A stretch of 64,000 nucleotides of DNA from DATCJA01 sp963814955 (GTDB lineage Bacteria; Acidobacteriota; Vicinamibacteria; Vicinamibacterales; UBA2999). Position numbers and translations under genes: made by a program. Each line of letters begins with the position of its first letter. Position 1 is the first letter of the stretch. This document shows positions 19,696 through 29,053 of this stretch, piece by piece. The stretch covers positions 558,001-622,000 of the forward strand of contig CAWFEX010000008.1 of the NCBI GenBank assembly GCA_963814955.1, read 5' to 3'. The notes below the pieces were generated by a model. It was not told where the DNA came from. It saw only the letters and a list, made by a program, of their open reading frames with translations, and did no database searches.

Positions 19696-19701
19696 CGCCG
19701 C

Positions 19702-20190
19702 ATGGCTAACGTGACTTTGAACGTGAACGGCCGGATGCAGACGGTGGATGTCGAGCCGTCCACTCCCCTGCTCTACGTCCTGCGCAACGACCTCGACCTG
19801 CAGGGTCCTCGATTCGGCTGTGGCCTCGGTCAGTGCGGCGCCTGCACGGTGCTGATCAACGGTACCGCCACGCGCTCGTGCGTGACGCCGGTCTCATCCG
19901 TCAAAGGACCCATCACCACGCTCGAGGGCCTGTCCAGTGGGGGCGCTCTCCATCCGATTCAGCAGGCATGGATCGACGAGCAAGTGCCCGCGTGCGGCTA
20001 CTGCCAGAACGGACAGATGCTCACTGCAGTGGCGCTCCTCCAACGGAATCCCCGCCCGAGCGACGCGCAGATTCGCGAGGCGATGGCACCCGTCCTCTGC
20101 CGCTGCTTTACGTATTACCGGATCCAGGCGGCTATCAAACGACTTGTACGGGGGCGAGTCCCACGGCGAGCCTCAATGAACCGGCCGTAG
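19702..20190 (+). CDS. [2Fe-2S] subunit of a molybdenum hydroxylase (IorA/CoxS-like)
   Basis: Small iron-sulfur subunit (162 aa as read) of a xanthine-dehydrogenase-family enzyme. It has the plant-type cluster cysteines 40, 45, 48 and 60 (GCGLGQCGAC) and the second cluster CGYCQNGQ with CRC (98, 101, 133, 135). It transfers electrons from the molybdenum subunit encoded next. The end is uncertain: removing one G from the run near 20152 would end the protein RLVRGESHGEPQ at 20179 instead of the odd RVPRRASMNRP tail, which fits the single-base insertions seen elsewhere. Confidence 0.92.
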   Translation: MANVTLNVNGRMQTVDVEPSTPLLYVLRNDLDLQGPRFGCGLGQCGACTVLINGTATRSCVTPVSSVKGPITTLEGLSSGGALHPIQQAWIDEQVPACGYCQNGQMLTAVALLQRNPRPSDAQIREAMAPVLCRCFTYYRIQAAIKRLVRGRVPRRASMNRP

Positions 20191-20200
20191 GAGAGATAGC

Positions 20201-22580
20201 ATGAACACCATCGACGCTCTTCTCGACAGGTTCGCGACGCCCAGCCGACGCCAGTTCCTGAAGACGTCTGGCCGCCTCGTCGTCTCGCTCAGTGCGGTGT
20301 CGCAGCTTGCGCCGCTGGTCGCCTTCGCACAGGAGCCCGCTGGCGGGCCTCCTTCGAGCGCATCGAGCGGCGGACCGTATCCCGATCCCGACTTCCGCCA
20401 GCTCGATTCGTGGATCGTCATTCATCAGGACAACACCGCCACCTTCTTCGTCGGCAAGACGGATCTGGGCCAGGGCACCGGCACGGCGTTCCGCCAGATC
20501 ATGTCCGACGAGCTCGACATGGCGTTCGACCGTACCGACGTGCATCATGGGCAACACCGATGTCACGGTCGATCAGGGCGGGTCGGGCGGGTCGGATGCG
20601 CTGCAGACCGACGGTTATCCGATGCGCCGCGTGGCGGCCGAGGCGAGACGTGTGCTCCTCGACATGGCGTCGAAGCGTTTTGGACTTCCCGTCGATCAGC
20701 TCGCCGTCAGCGACGGCGTCGTCTCAGTCAGAGCCGACTCGGCCCGCCGTGTCACGTACGGCGAACTGATTGGCGGCAATCGCTTCAACGTAGCGCTGAC
20801 TGGCAACGACATCAATGCCACCACCGGCATCGCCAAGATCAAGCCGGTGCAGGACATGAAAAACGTCGGCCTCTCTCCGCGTCGAGATGACATTCCGGCC
20901 AAAGTGAACGCGTCGCCCATCTGGGCGGTGGGCGCGAAGGCGCCCGGAATGGTGCACGCAAGAAATATCAAGCCGCCGTTGGCAGGCGCTGAAATCGTCA
21001 GCGTCGATGAGTCCTCTGTGAGCGGGATGCCGGGATTTGTCCGGGTCGTACGAGAACGCAACTACGTGGCAGTGGTATGCGAGCGCGAAGAGCAGGCGAT
21101 TGCTGCGGCGCGCCGGCTGAAGGTGAACTGGCGTAAGCCGGTGACGGCACCGTTCCCCGCATCCGAAGACCTGTTCGCTTACATGCGCCGCGCCAAGCCA
21201 ACGTCGAGCCCGAATCCAAACGTCACCGGCAACATCGACTCGGGACTGGCGGGCGCAGCCACACGTATCGAAGCCGAATACGAAGTGCCGTTCCAGGGGC
21301 ACACCTCCATCGGTCCCGCCCACGCTATGGCCGATCCGTCAAATGGCCAGATGACGATCTACTCCAACGACATGAAGTCGTATGGGCTGCGGAACGGCGT
21401 CGCCGAGTTCCTGGATATCCCGCGCGACCGTGTCCGCGTCGTGTGGATGCAGGGACCGCAGGCATACGGCCGCACCGCTGCCGACGACGCCGGGTTTGAA
21501 GCGGCGTATCTGGCACAGAAGATTGGCAGGCCGGTGCGGATGCAGTGGTCGAGGGATGAAGAGACCGCATGGGACACGAAGGGTCCTGCGTATGTGATGA
21601 AGATGCGCGGCGGCCTCGATGCGCAGGGAAATCTCGTCGCACTCGACTACGAGGCCCGTGCGGCCGACTACTGTCATCTGGGCTACAACGAGCACGACAC
21701 CGTACTCATCGCACAGCTCACGGGACGCCGTCGCGCCATGCCTGCCGCTGGTGGCGCGGCCTCACCAAGCGACATGTACGCAGTGCCCAACCGCCGTTCG
21801 GCCATGCACGTCGTCTCGTTGCCGCTGGTATGGGAGACCCCGCTGCGCACCGGAAACCTGCGGGATCCGAACGGCCCGCAGGTAACGTTTGCCGGCGAGT
21901 CGTTCATCGACGAGCTCGCTGGCGCAGCGAAAGCCGACCCTGTGGAATTTCGACTGAAGCTCCTGTCCGCAGGTACTGGTGACGATGGCGGCTTCAAGCG
22001 CGCTCGCTCGATTGCGGTGGTCAAGGCGGCGGCGGAAACGTTCCGGTGGCAGCCGCGGCCATCGCCGGGGCCCCGCGCCACCGGCGACATCCTGACGGGC
22101 CGCGGTTTCGCGTACGCCTATCGCAATCAGACCGTCGTCGCCGACATCGCGGAAGTCGAGGTGAACCGGCGGACCGGACGGGTGTGGGTGAAGCGGCTCG
22201 TCTGCGCGCACGACTGCGGGTTGGTGATCAACCCTGAGGCACTGCGGCGCACCGTCGAAGGTGCGATGCTCCACTCACTGAGCCGCGCGCTCTACGAAGA
22301 GGTGACGTTCGACACCGAAAAGGTGACGAGCGTCGACTGGCGAACGTCGCCGACACTGACGCACCTCGATACACCGGCCACGATCGACGTCGTGCTCGTC
22401 AACGGCGATCCGAACCCGAAACGACCCGACTTACCGCACTACGGCGCCGGCGAGGCCGCATGCAAGCCGATGATTGCGGCGGTCGCCAACGCGATCTACG
22501 ACGCAACCGGTGTGCGACTGCGGCGCGTTCCGTTCAGGCCCGAACGCGTCCTGGCTGCGCTCAAGACCGCCCGGGTCTGA
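20201..22580 (+). CDS. Tat-exported molybdopterin subunit of a xanthine-dehydrogenase/isoquinoline-oxidoreductase-like enzyme (one apparent frameshift)
   Basis: Catalytic subunit of about 793 aa (IorB-like). The N-terminus MNTIDALLDRF continues to a Tat motif SRRQFLKTSGRLVVSLSAV, so it is exported, probably carrying the small subunit along. Molybdopterin-binding landmarks: GKTDLGQGTGTAFRQI, QGHTSIGPAHAMAD, VWMQGPQAYGRT, and the catalytic glutamate in GAGEAACKP near the C-terminus. The frame shifts near 20543 (GTGCATCATGGG): FDRTDV resumes as IMGNTDVTVDQGG; length 3n+1 implies one inserted base. It follows the small subunit by about 10-20 nt. Substrate unknown; isoquinoline, aldehydes or N-heteroaromatics are candidates. 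Confidence 0.9.
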
Positions 22581-22590
22581 CGCGCAGGCC

Positions 22591-22795
22591 CTCGTGTAAC
22601 GCGCAGGTTCAGAGCCTGCGCGAATGCGCCATCTTCGGCGGCGTCAAACCGATACACTGTACACACGCGCAGGCTGAAGCCTGCGCGCTACGACAATGAT
22701 CCAGGCTGAAGCCTGCGCGCTACGACGAATGGGACACGCCGAGGCCTGCGCGCTACGACAAATCGGACACGCCGAAGCCTGCGCGCTACGACGGG
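22591..22795. repeat. Tandem cluster of GCGCAGGC/GCCTGCGC palindromes with CTAC feet
   Basis: Four clear copies (near 22660-22690, 22700-22727, 22742-22760, 22773-22792) end in GCCTGCGCGCTACGAC and are joined by a repeated AATSGGACACGCC spacer. The array of about 38-nt units lies between the molybdenum hydroxylase and the sigma factor, and its last copy ends a few nt before the sigma factor ATG. Confidence 0.85.
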
Positions 22796-22796
22796 G

Positions 22797-23738
22797 ATGG
22801 CGACGCAGATAAACCGCGCGTTGGTCGATCAGCTCTACCACCGGGCAAACGCCGGTCGGTGGCAGCTGGCCCCAGACGATTTCGCTCGAACGCTTGAAGC
22901 AGGCATCGCGAAGGCGTTTCCCGGTGCCTCGCCATCCTTCCGTGACGTCGAGCGACACTTGCGGTCGCTGCGCCTCGAAGATCTTGCCCTTGCGTGCGCC
23001 TGCGCAGCCGGGCATGAAGCGGCGTGGGAGCATTTCATCCTGCAGTTCAGGCCCATCCTGTATCGCGCGGCCGATGCGCTGGACCCTTCGGGCGGCGCGA
23101 GAGAGCTGGCTGACTCGCTGTATGCGGATCTGTTCGGCCTCGAGGTTGCGGGCGGTGAACGACGGTCGTTGTTCCGGTACTTTCACGGCAGGAGCAGCCT
23201 CGCCACGTGGCTGAGAGCCGTCCTCGCGCAGCGGCTGGTCGATCGCGCGCGCGCCGACGTTCGAATTGCACCTCTGCCGGACGAAGAACCTGCAGCGCCC
23301 GAGCGCCACGGGCTCGATACGGAACGCGATCGCTACGTCGCGCTCCTGGACACCACGTTCCGCGAATCGATGGCGGAGCTCGACCCGCGCGACCGTCTGC
23401 GCCTCCGCTATTACTATGTGCAGGGGCTGACGCTCGCGGAGACCGGCCGGCTGCTTCATGAGCACGAAGCGAGCGTCTCGCGTCACCTGTCGGCCGCCAG
23501 GAAGGCCATCCGCCGCAGTGTGGAGCGGCGACTGAAGGAGGAGGGCCTCAACCCCGATCAGATCGCCCTCTGTTTCGAGTCGGTGACTGAGGATGCCGGT
23601 TCGCTCGACCTCGACAGGGTGCTGGGTGCGGCGGTGGGTGCAAGAGATCCCGACGCCGGCGTTCACAGTAAAGAGAGGTCCGCAACGCGCGGGAAGGCCA
23701 TGTTTGTCGAGAACGTGATCCGGAGGGTGAAGCGGTGA
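22797..23738 (+). CDS. RNA polymerase sigma factor, sigma-70 family (ECF-like)
   Basis: 313-aa alternative sigma factor. Sigma-2-like residues lie in LFRYFHGRSSLATWLRAVLAQRLVDRAR (about 120-150, shown here in part), and a sigma-4 helix-turn-helix in ELDPRDRLRLRYYYVQG and TLAETGRLLHEHEASVSRHL (about 200-245). The N-terminal ~110 residues and a C-terminal tail beyond sigma-4 make it longer than minimal ECF factors. The stop overlaps the GTG start of the anti-sigma gene by 4 nt, the standard arrangement for a sigma/anti-sigma pair. Target promoters are unknown. Confidence 0.88.
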   Translation: MATQINRALVDQLYHRANAGRWQLAPDDFARTLEAGIAKAFPGASPSFRDVERHLRSLRLEDLALACACAAGHEAAWEHFILQFRPILYRAADALDPSGGARELADSLYADLFGLEVAGGERRSLFRYFHGRSSLATWLRAVLAQRLVDRARADVRIAPLPDEEPAAPERHGLDTERDRYVALLDTTFRESMAELDPRDRLRLRYYYVQGLTLAETGRLLHEHEASVSRHLSAARKAIRRSVERRLKEEGLNPDQIALCFESVTEDAGSLDLDRVLGAAVGARDPDAGVHSKERSATRGKAMFVENVIRRVKR

Positions 23739-24949
23739 CGAACGATCGCGACAAATCGATCGAGCTGATGCTTCGCCGTGCGCGTTCAATCGACGCGGAG
23801 TCGAACAACCATTGCCTCGACGCCGAGACACTGGCGGCGCTGGCCGACGGCATGTTGACGTCAGCTGCACGCCGCGAGGCTGAAGCGCATCTCGCCGATT
23901 GCGACCGTTGTCAGGCGCTTTCAGCGGTGATGGTCCGGGCCGAAGTCGCAGCCGGCCCGCTGCACGGGGAAGCGGCAAGGAAACGCATGCTCGGCTGGCT
24001 CGTGCCGGCCGCAGCGGCAGCCACCGCGGTCGCGTTGTGGGTGTTGGTGCCTGGTCAGGGCCCGCCGGGGCCAGAACAGCCCTTATCAGATCGTGAAATC
24101 GCTGCGACGGGCAGTGCTATTCCGCCCCAGACAGCCCCGACCGGGCAGCCTGGGTACTCGATACGAGAAGCGGCCCCGCAGGAACCTGCCGACGCGCGCT
24201 TGGGCGCTTTAGCCCGCCGACGTGACCCAGAGTTGGGATCCACAAGCTCACCGCCGGCGTCGGCAAGCGCGCCGCCGGTCGAACAGTCGCTGAAAGCTGA
24301 AGAGTCGGTGGAGAGAACGGCGCGCGCCGACAGCGCTTTCAGACAGGAACAGACGTCAGCGGCCGAGGTCCGTCAACAGGAATCACCGGCAGCGGGAGGC
24401 CGCGATACGCCGGTAGCCGGAGGCCTTCAGGCCTCCGGATCGGCCCCTCCCCCTTCGCGTGAAGCTCGAGCGGCCGAGTCACCGGCCGTGAGTGCGGCAG
24501 CTCCTCGAGGTGCGGACCAGGACCGAGCCAACGACTCAACGAAGCCTCTGGCAGGCGCCTCCGACGCGCTGTCCTCCGTGTCGCGCGCGGCAACAGTTGC
24601 CGAGATTGTCTCGCCGAACCCGCGCGTCCGTTGGCGTGTCGGGCCGGGTTCGGCGGTCCAGCGCTCGACCGACGGAGGCGCATCGTGGGCCGCGCAGCAG
24701 ACTGGCATCTCTGCGGCGCTCACTGCGGGCAGCGCGCCCTCCCCTGAAATCTGCTGGTTCGTCGGGCGCGGCGGCATCGTGCTGCGCACCAGCGATGGGG
24801 GTCGCGAGTGGCAGCGAACTCCTTTCCCCGAATCCGCCGACTTATTAGCCATCACGGCATCGACGGCGCTCGATGCCACCGTTACGCTGGCCGACGGTCG
24901 TCGTCTTTCCACGATGGACGGCGGCCGAACCTGGACCCCCACCCCGTAG
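23735..24949 (+). CDS. Membrane anti-sigma factor with zinc finger and an extracytoplasmic Ycf48/BNR-like domain
   Basis: 404-aa protein starting at GTG 23735 within GTGA of the sigma stop. Residues 26-59 form an anti-sigma zinc finger (HC...AHLADCDRC). One membrane span follows at about 87-107 (GWLVPAAAAATAVALWVLVPG, in part). Beyond it lies a long Pro/Ala/Ser-rich linker to about residue 285, then repeats VGPGSAVQRSTDGGASW, WFVGRGGIVLRTSDGGREW and LSTMDGGRTWTP, which are Ycf48/BNR-type Asp-box blades. So a beta-propeller-like sensor outside the membrane may control the sigma factor inside. The TAG stop lies in a GTAG repeat foot. Confidence 0.85.
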   Translation: MTNDRDKSIELMLRRARSIDAESNNHCLDAETLAALADGMLTSAARREAEAHLADCDRCQALSAVMVRAEVAAGPLHGEAARKRMLGWLVPAAAAATAVALWVLVPGQGPPGPEQPLSDREIAATGSAIPPQTAPTGQPGYSIREAAPQEPADARLGALARRRDPELGSTSSPPASASAPPVEQSLKAEESVERTARADSAFRQEQTSAAEVRQQESPAAGGRDTPVAGGLQASGSAPPPSREARAAESPAVSAAAPRGADQDRANDSTKPLAGASDALSSVSRAATVAEIVSPNPRVRWRVGPGSAVQRSTDGGASWAAQQTGISAALTAGSAPSPEICWFVGRGGIVLRTSDGGREWQRTPFPESADLLAITASTALDATVTLADGRRLSTMDGGRTWTPTP

Positions 24950-24953
24950 TCCC

Positions 24954-25031
24954 GTAGTGTCCGGCTTTAGCCGGACCTCGAGATTCTGGCTGCCGGACCT
25001 CTCACGGTCCGCCTGAAGGCGGACACTACGT
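24954..25031. repeat. Pair of GTAG-footed palindromes
   Basis: GTAG plus arms GTCCGGC/GCCGGAC, then about 30 nt, then an inverted copy with arms GTCCGCC/GGCGGAC ending CACTACG. The rest of the 24950-25115 spacer holds nothing I recognise apart from the ribosome-binding site AAAGGAG of the next gene. Confidence 0.8.
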
Positions 25032-25115
25032 CACTACATCCTCAAGGAAGCGCCTGCAAGAAATCTCCACGGCTCCGTTCTAGGGATAGTTGGCCGTTTC
25101 TGAAAGGAGCCGCCC

Positions 25116-26600
25116 ATGTCCGTTCGCTTGTGGATTGCCCCGTTCGTCCTTGGTGCGGGGGTTGTGGCATCGCCGGTCGTCGCGCCGCCCGCCGCCAGTC
25201 GCGCCGATGCGGCAGCGCAGGATCCAGCGCCCCGTACGATTCAGGATCAGACGACGATCGACGATCAGGTCGATCTGGCGGTCACCGTGTACAACTCCGA
25301 CATTGCGCTCGTGCGCGATGTCCGCGAGCTGCGCCTTGCTCGCGGCGTCCGTGGGCTCCGCTTCATGGACATCGCAGCAACCGTCAACCCGGCGACGGTG
25401 CACTTCCGATCCGTCAGTCAGCCGTCTCAGCTCGACGTCCTCGAACAGAACTACGAATACGACCTCCTCGAACCAGACAAGCTGCTTCGCAAGTACGTCG
25501 GCCGCAGCGTGACGCTGGTACGCATGCGGCAGCAGGACGGAACGACGGTCCCCGAGGAGGTCACGGCACAGTTGCTGAGCTACAACACCGCGCCGATCTG
25601 GCAGATCGGCGGCGAAATCGTCACCGGCATGAACGCGGATCACGTGAGATTTCCCGAGCTGCCCAATAACCTCTTCGCGCGGCCGACACTGATCTGGACG
25701 CTGCAGAACAACGGCACTGAGCGGCACCGCGTCGAAGCCGCCTATCTCGCCGGAAAGCTGTCATGGGCTGCTGACTACGTGCTGAACGTCGCCCGCGACG
25801 ACAAGGCGGCGGATCTCGACGGCTGGGTCACGCTGAACAACGGCAGCGGCACGGCGTTCCCGAACACGCGGCTCCAGCTCGTCGCCGGAGACTTGAACCG
25901 CGTTCGCCGGGAGCTCGGGAGAATGGTGATGGAGGAGCTACGCTCCGATGTGGCGGCGGCCGCCCCCATGGCGCAGGAAGCATTCTCGGAGTACCACCTG
26001 TATACGCTTGCCCGCCGGACCACCATCAACAACAACCAGACCAAGCAGGTGAGCCTGCTCGGCGGTACGGGGATTCCCGTCCGGAAGCGCTACGTCGTGG
26101 AGGGTCAGAGCTTCTACTACCGCAACGTGCAGCACCCTGGCGCGCCCATCAAGGACAACGTGGAGGTGTACTACCAGTTCAAGAACGAGGAGCGGACGGG
26201 GCTCGGCATCCCGATGCCTGCAGGTACGGTGCGCGTGTATCAGTCCGACAGCGCCGGCGGCGTACAGTTCGTCGGCGAGGATCGGATCGGCCACACGCCG
26301 AAGGACGAGACGTTGAACCTCAAGATCGGCCATGCGTTCGACGTCGTCGCCGAACGCAATCAGATCGACTTCCAGAAGATCTCGACGAACACATACGAAG
26401 TGGAGTTCGAGATTACGCTGCGGAACCACAAAGGCGTTCCGATCACCGTCGAAGTGAACGAGCCCGTGGGCGGCACGTGGCGCATGGTCCGCTCGAGCCA
26501 CGAGTGGACGAAGACCGCGGCGTGGGCCACCCAGTTCGTGGTGCCGGTCGCGGCGGACGGCACTTCCGTCCTGAAGTATCGCGTCAGGGTGACGTATTGA
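25116..26600 (+). CDS. Exported DUF4139-domain protein
   Basis: 494-aa secreted or periplasmic protein. Signal MSVRLWIAPFVLGAGVVASPV ends near SRADAAAQD. The chain follows the DUF4139/mucoidy-inhibitor-A-like pattern: an N-terminal VTVYNSDIALVRDVREL strand, a mid region PTLIWTLQNNGTERHRVEAAYL with AADYVLNV, and a C-terminal beta-rich part ending VLKYRVRVTY. The ATG is preceded by AAAGGAGCC. DUF4139 function is unknown; it may act in the cell envelope. It converges with the following gene, separated by a hairpin. Confidence 0.85.
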   Translation: MSVRLWIAPFVLGAGVVASPVVAPPAASRADAAAQDPAPRTIQDQTTIDDQVDLAVTVYNSDIALVRDVRELRLARGVRGLRFMDIAATVNPATVHFRSVSQPSQLDVLEQNYEYDLLEPDKLLRKYVGRSVTLVRMRQQDGTTVPEEVTAQLLSYNTAPIWQIGGEIVTGMNADHVRFPELPNNLFARPTLIWTLQNNGTERHRVEAAYLAGKLSWAADYVLNVARDDKAADLDGWVTLNNGSGTAFPNTRLQLVAGDLNRVRRELGRMVMEELRSDVAAAAPMAQEAFSEYHLYTLARRTTINNNQTKQVSLLGGTGIPVRKRYVVEGQSFYYRNVQHPGAPIKDNVEVYYQFKNEERTGLGIPMPAGTVRVYQSDSAGGVQFVGEDRIGHTPKDETLNLKIGHAFDVVAERNQIDFQKISTNTYEVEFEITLRNHKGVPITVEVNEPVGGTWRMVRSSHEWTKTAAWATQFVVPVAADGTSVLKYRVRVTY

Positions 26601-26617
26601 TTAGCTGGTAGGTGGTA

Positions 26618-26643
26618 GTAGGGCGGGTCCTTTCGGACCCGCC
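26618..26643. terminator. GTAG-footed hairpin between convergent genes
   Basis: GTAG followed by arms GGCGGGTCC and GGACCCGCC around a TTTC loop, lying in the 56-nt gap between two convergent genes. It belongs to the repeat family but is well placed to act as a bidirectional terminator. Confidence 0.6.
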
Positions 26644-26656
26644 TTGTTACGTCCTG

Positions 26657-28837
26657 CTACTTCGCAAGCGGGTTGGGACGAAGCTGGAACTTCACCGCCT
26701 TGCTGTGCGTCCCTTTTCCGCCTTCGATGTGCGTGAGTGCGCGCGTGGCGTACGTGGACCACACCGCCTTGCCCTTCCATCCAGCACGCGGGTCGTCGAT
26801 GCGGCCGTCGAGCCCCTTGGCGTGGAACCCGAGCGGATACGGGACGCGCATCACCGCGAACTTCCCGTCAACCAGGGCAAGGAGCGAGCCCGAGCCGTTG
26901 CCGGTCGCAATGGGCACGTTGTTGCCGGCGCCCAGCGTGCCGAACTGGTCGACCCATGTGTAGTAGCTCGAGTCCGCGCTGCCCGCGACCTCGGCGCCCT
27001 TGAAATGCGGGCCTGGCTGCTGGTGAAGCGTCCAGCCCTCGGGGCAATGCTGGCCCGTCGCCGTCGGCCCGTTGAGCGGACCCTTGCACTTGCGGCGATC
27101 GAAGCTGGCGAGATGTCCGCTCGCCAGCGACGCCCACACGACGCCGTTGCGATCGATGTCACCGCCCCGCGGAGAAAATCCTTCGATGGTCGCCTTCGGA
27201 TTGTTCCAGGGCACTTCGTAGATTTCCGCCAGCGCGGTCGCGGGTGGGCTGGCGCCAGGATCGAGGCGGATGAGGGCGCCCGGGAAGCCCGTGACAGTGC
27301 CCCAGATGGAGTTGTCGGCCGGGCTCGGGATCGCCGAGTAGAACGCCTGCGGCAACCGCTTGTCCTTGGTTGGGTCGAGCGGCTGGTCCGGCTCGACATA
27401 GGCGTCGCGCTTGCCGTTGCCGTTGGCATCGAGCACGAGCGCCGTCCAGCCCTGCGACTTCGCCGCGTCGCCGGTCTCGTCGAACATCTTCGTGTTCAGC
27501 CATCCGACGACCTGTCCGCCGCCGCAGAACCAGAGCGTGTCGTTCGCGTCTTCGTCGAACATCAGGTGATGCGTGCCGAAGCAGGTGTCAACGAACGTGA
27601 ACCTTCCGGTCTTCGGGTCGTAGTACGACACCTGCCGGCCGCTCCGTTCGATCGGGAACAGCTTCGCAGACGGGTGATCGGATCCCGCCCTGCAGTACTC
27701 GGGCGTCTCGGGCGGACGGACGACGGACGCCAGCCACAGGCGTCCCTTCTTGTCCATCATGCCGCTGTGGACGTTCGCCTTGCTGTTCCAGATCACTTCC
27801 TCTCCCCAATACGGCGAGGGGGCCGTCACCTTGCGCGGCGTCGAGAACGGCGTCCGGGGATCGCGGACCGGAATCGGCACCTGCGTCGCCGTGTTGCGGA
27901 CAGGATCGACAACGCTCATGAAATCCGACCCGTTCTCGTGAACGCCGTAAATCGGCCCATTCGCGTTGACGGTGGGATTCGCGCTTGTCGGACGAGATCT
28001 CGTCGTGGAAATACGTCTGCGGCGTCGCCCAGTCCCACATGCTCACCACCAGGTTCCGTTCGATGCCCTGAGGACGAGGCGGAGCCGGCGGCAACTCACC
28101 GGCCGCGATGCGATCGGTCCAGTTGGCGAAGCCCGCCGAGCGAGCGTTCCTTGCCCATCGTCGTGATGCGAGCCACCATCACGCCGCCGTCCTGTCCCGA
28201 CTGCAGCCGGCGCTCCCAGGCGGCCACCGATGAGTCGAACACGCCGAGGCTCTTCGGAATCTCGCGGGATGCCTTGTCGCCGATCTGGTGACAGCCGTGG
28301 CAGCCGTCGGTCTTCAACATGTCGATCCATTCGCCCTGGCTGCTGATCTCGGTCGAGATCCCGTTACCCTTCGGGCCCGTGCCCGGGAACTCGTTCTTCG
28401 CCGGGATCTGCAGCAGCGAGTACCAGTAGCTGGCGGGGTAGTACTCCGCCGCGGCCCTGGCATTCGGTGCGGTCGTCGCGGTCAAGTTGACGATCCTGCC
28501 CGGAGCGCTCTTCACCATCGGCGAGTCCACGAGCCCGTACCCGCGCACCCAGACGTTGTAGTTGCCCTTCGGGAGGTCGGGAACGACGTAGCGTCCGCGG
28601 TCGTCGGTCACGACCATCCGCACGAACTTCGTGGGCAGGTCGGTGGTCTCTGCGATGACCCAAACGCCTGCTTCGGGTCCGCGCGGGCCGGTCACCACGC
28701 CGCCGAGATCGTCGGCGTCGATGGCAACGGTGTCAGCTGGCTGCTGGACGTGCGCTCACGCCGGACTGTCCCGCCGCCGCGAATGCGGCGAGACATACAC
28801 CGACGATACTTCCATAGAAGAACCTCGTCGCTCTCAT
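26657..28837 (-). CDS. Secreted carboxypeptidase-regulatory/cytochrome c/propeller fusion (three apparent frameshifts)
   Basis: About 725 aa when reconstructed. Signal MRATRFFYGSIVGVCLAAFA has GGAGGAG upstream. Then come an Ig-like carboxypeptidase-regulatory domain (GVWVIAETTD, TDDRGRYVVPDLP, NYNVWVRGYGL), a haem c motif CHGCH (about 175), and a C-terminal streptogramin-lyase-like propeller (SGMMDKKGRLWLAS, FWFCGGG-like LWFCGGGQVVGWL, GGDIDRNGVVWASL). The frame shifts near 28738, 28131 and 27980, each time by +1, so total length is again a multiple of three. Corrected joints read SARPAADTVAIDAD-like, SLGGFANWTDRIAAG and SSDKRNPTVNANG. It is divergent from the NHL protein gene; both may form a periplasmic redox system with the cytochromes downstream. 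Confidence 0.8.
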
Positions 28838-29018
28838 GTCGGCTCCTCCGCTTTTCTGAAAGATTGCGGTCTACGGTCTGCGGACAGGTTCCCCTTCTCG
28901 ACGCCGCGCGAGCCGGGAATCCGAGGACCGAAGACTCGAAAACATCTCAATGCGTCGCGCACATTCTAGTCGACTTGCCCGACGGGGAACGAGGTACGGC
29001 GGGGTCGCGACTTTCTGC

Positions 29019-29024
29019 TACACT
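29019..29024 (+). promoter_or_regulatory. Extended -10 promoter element of the NHL gene
   Basis: TGC-TACACT lies 30 nt before the ATG at 29054, which also has a full AAGGAGG. No good -35 is visible. The 216-nt divergent spacer 28838-29053 holds no gene. Confidence 0.45.
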
Positions 29025-29053
29025 CCGCGCCGGCGCTGCGCCAAGGAGGTCGG

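Noticed and set aside
22591..22795. Repeat array considered as a CRISPR
   Set aside because: Units are palindromes with near-constant short spacers that are themselves repeated; no unique spacers and no cas genes nearby.
22644..23978. 444-codon minus-strand open frame opposite the sigma/anti-sigma genes
   Set aside because: It runs through a repeat array and a well-supported sigma factor, and has no homology features.
26612..28291. 559-codon plus-strand open frame opposite the cytochrome-propeller fusion
   Set aside because: Antisense shadow of a gene whose reconstructed frame has clear haem and propeller motifs.
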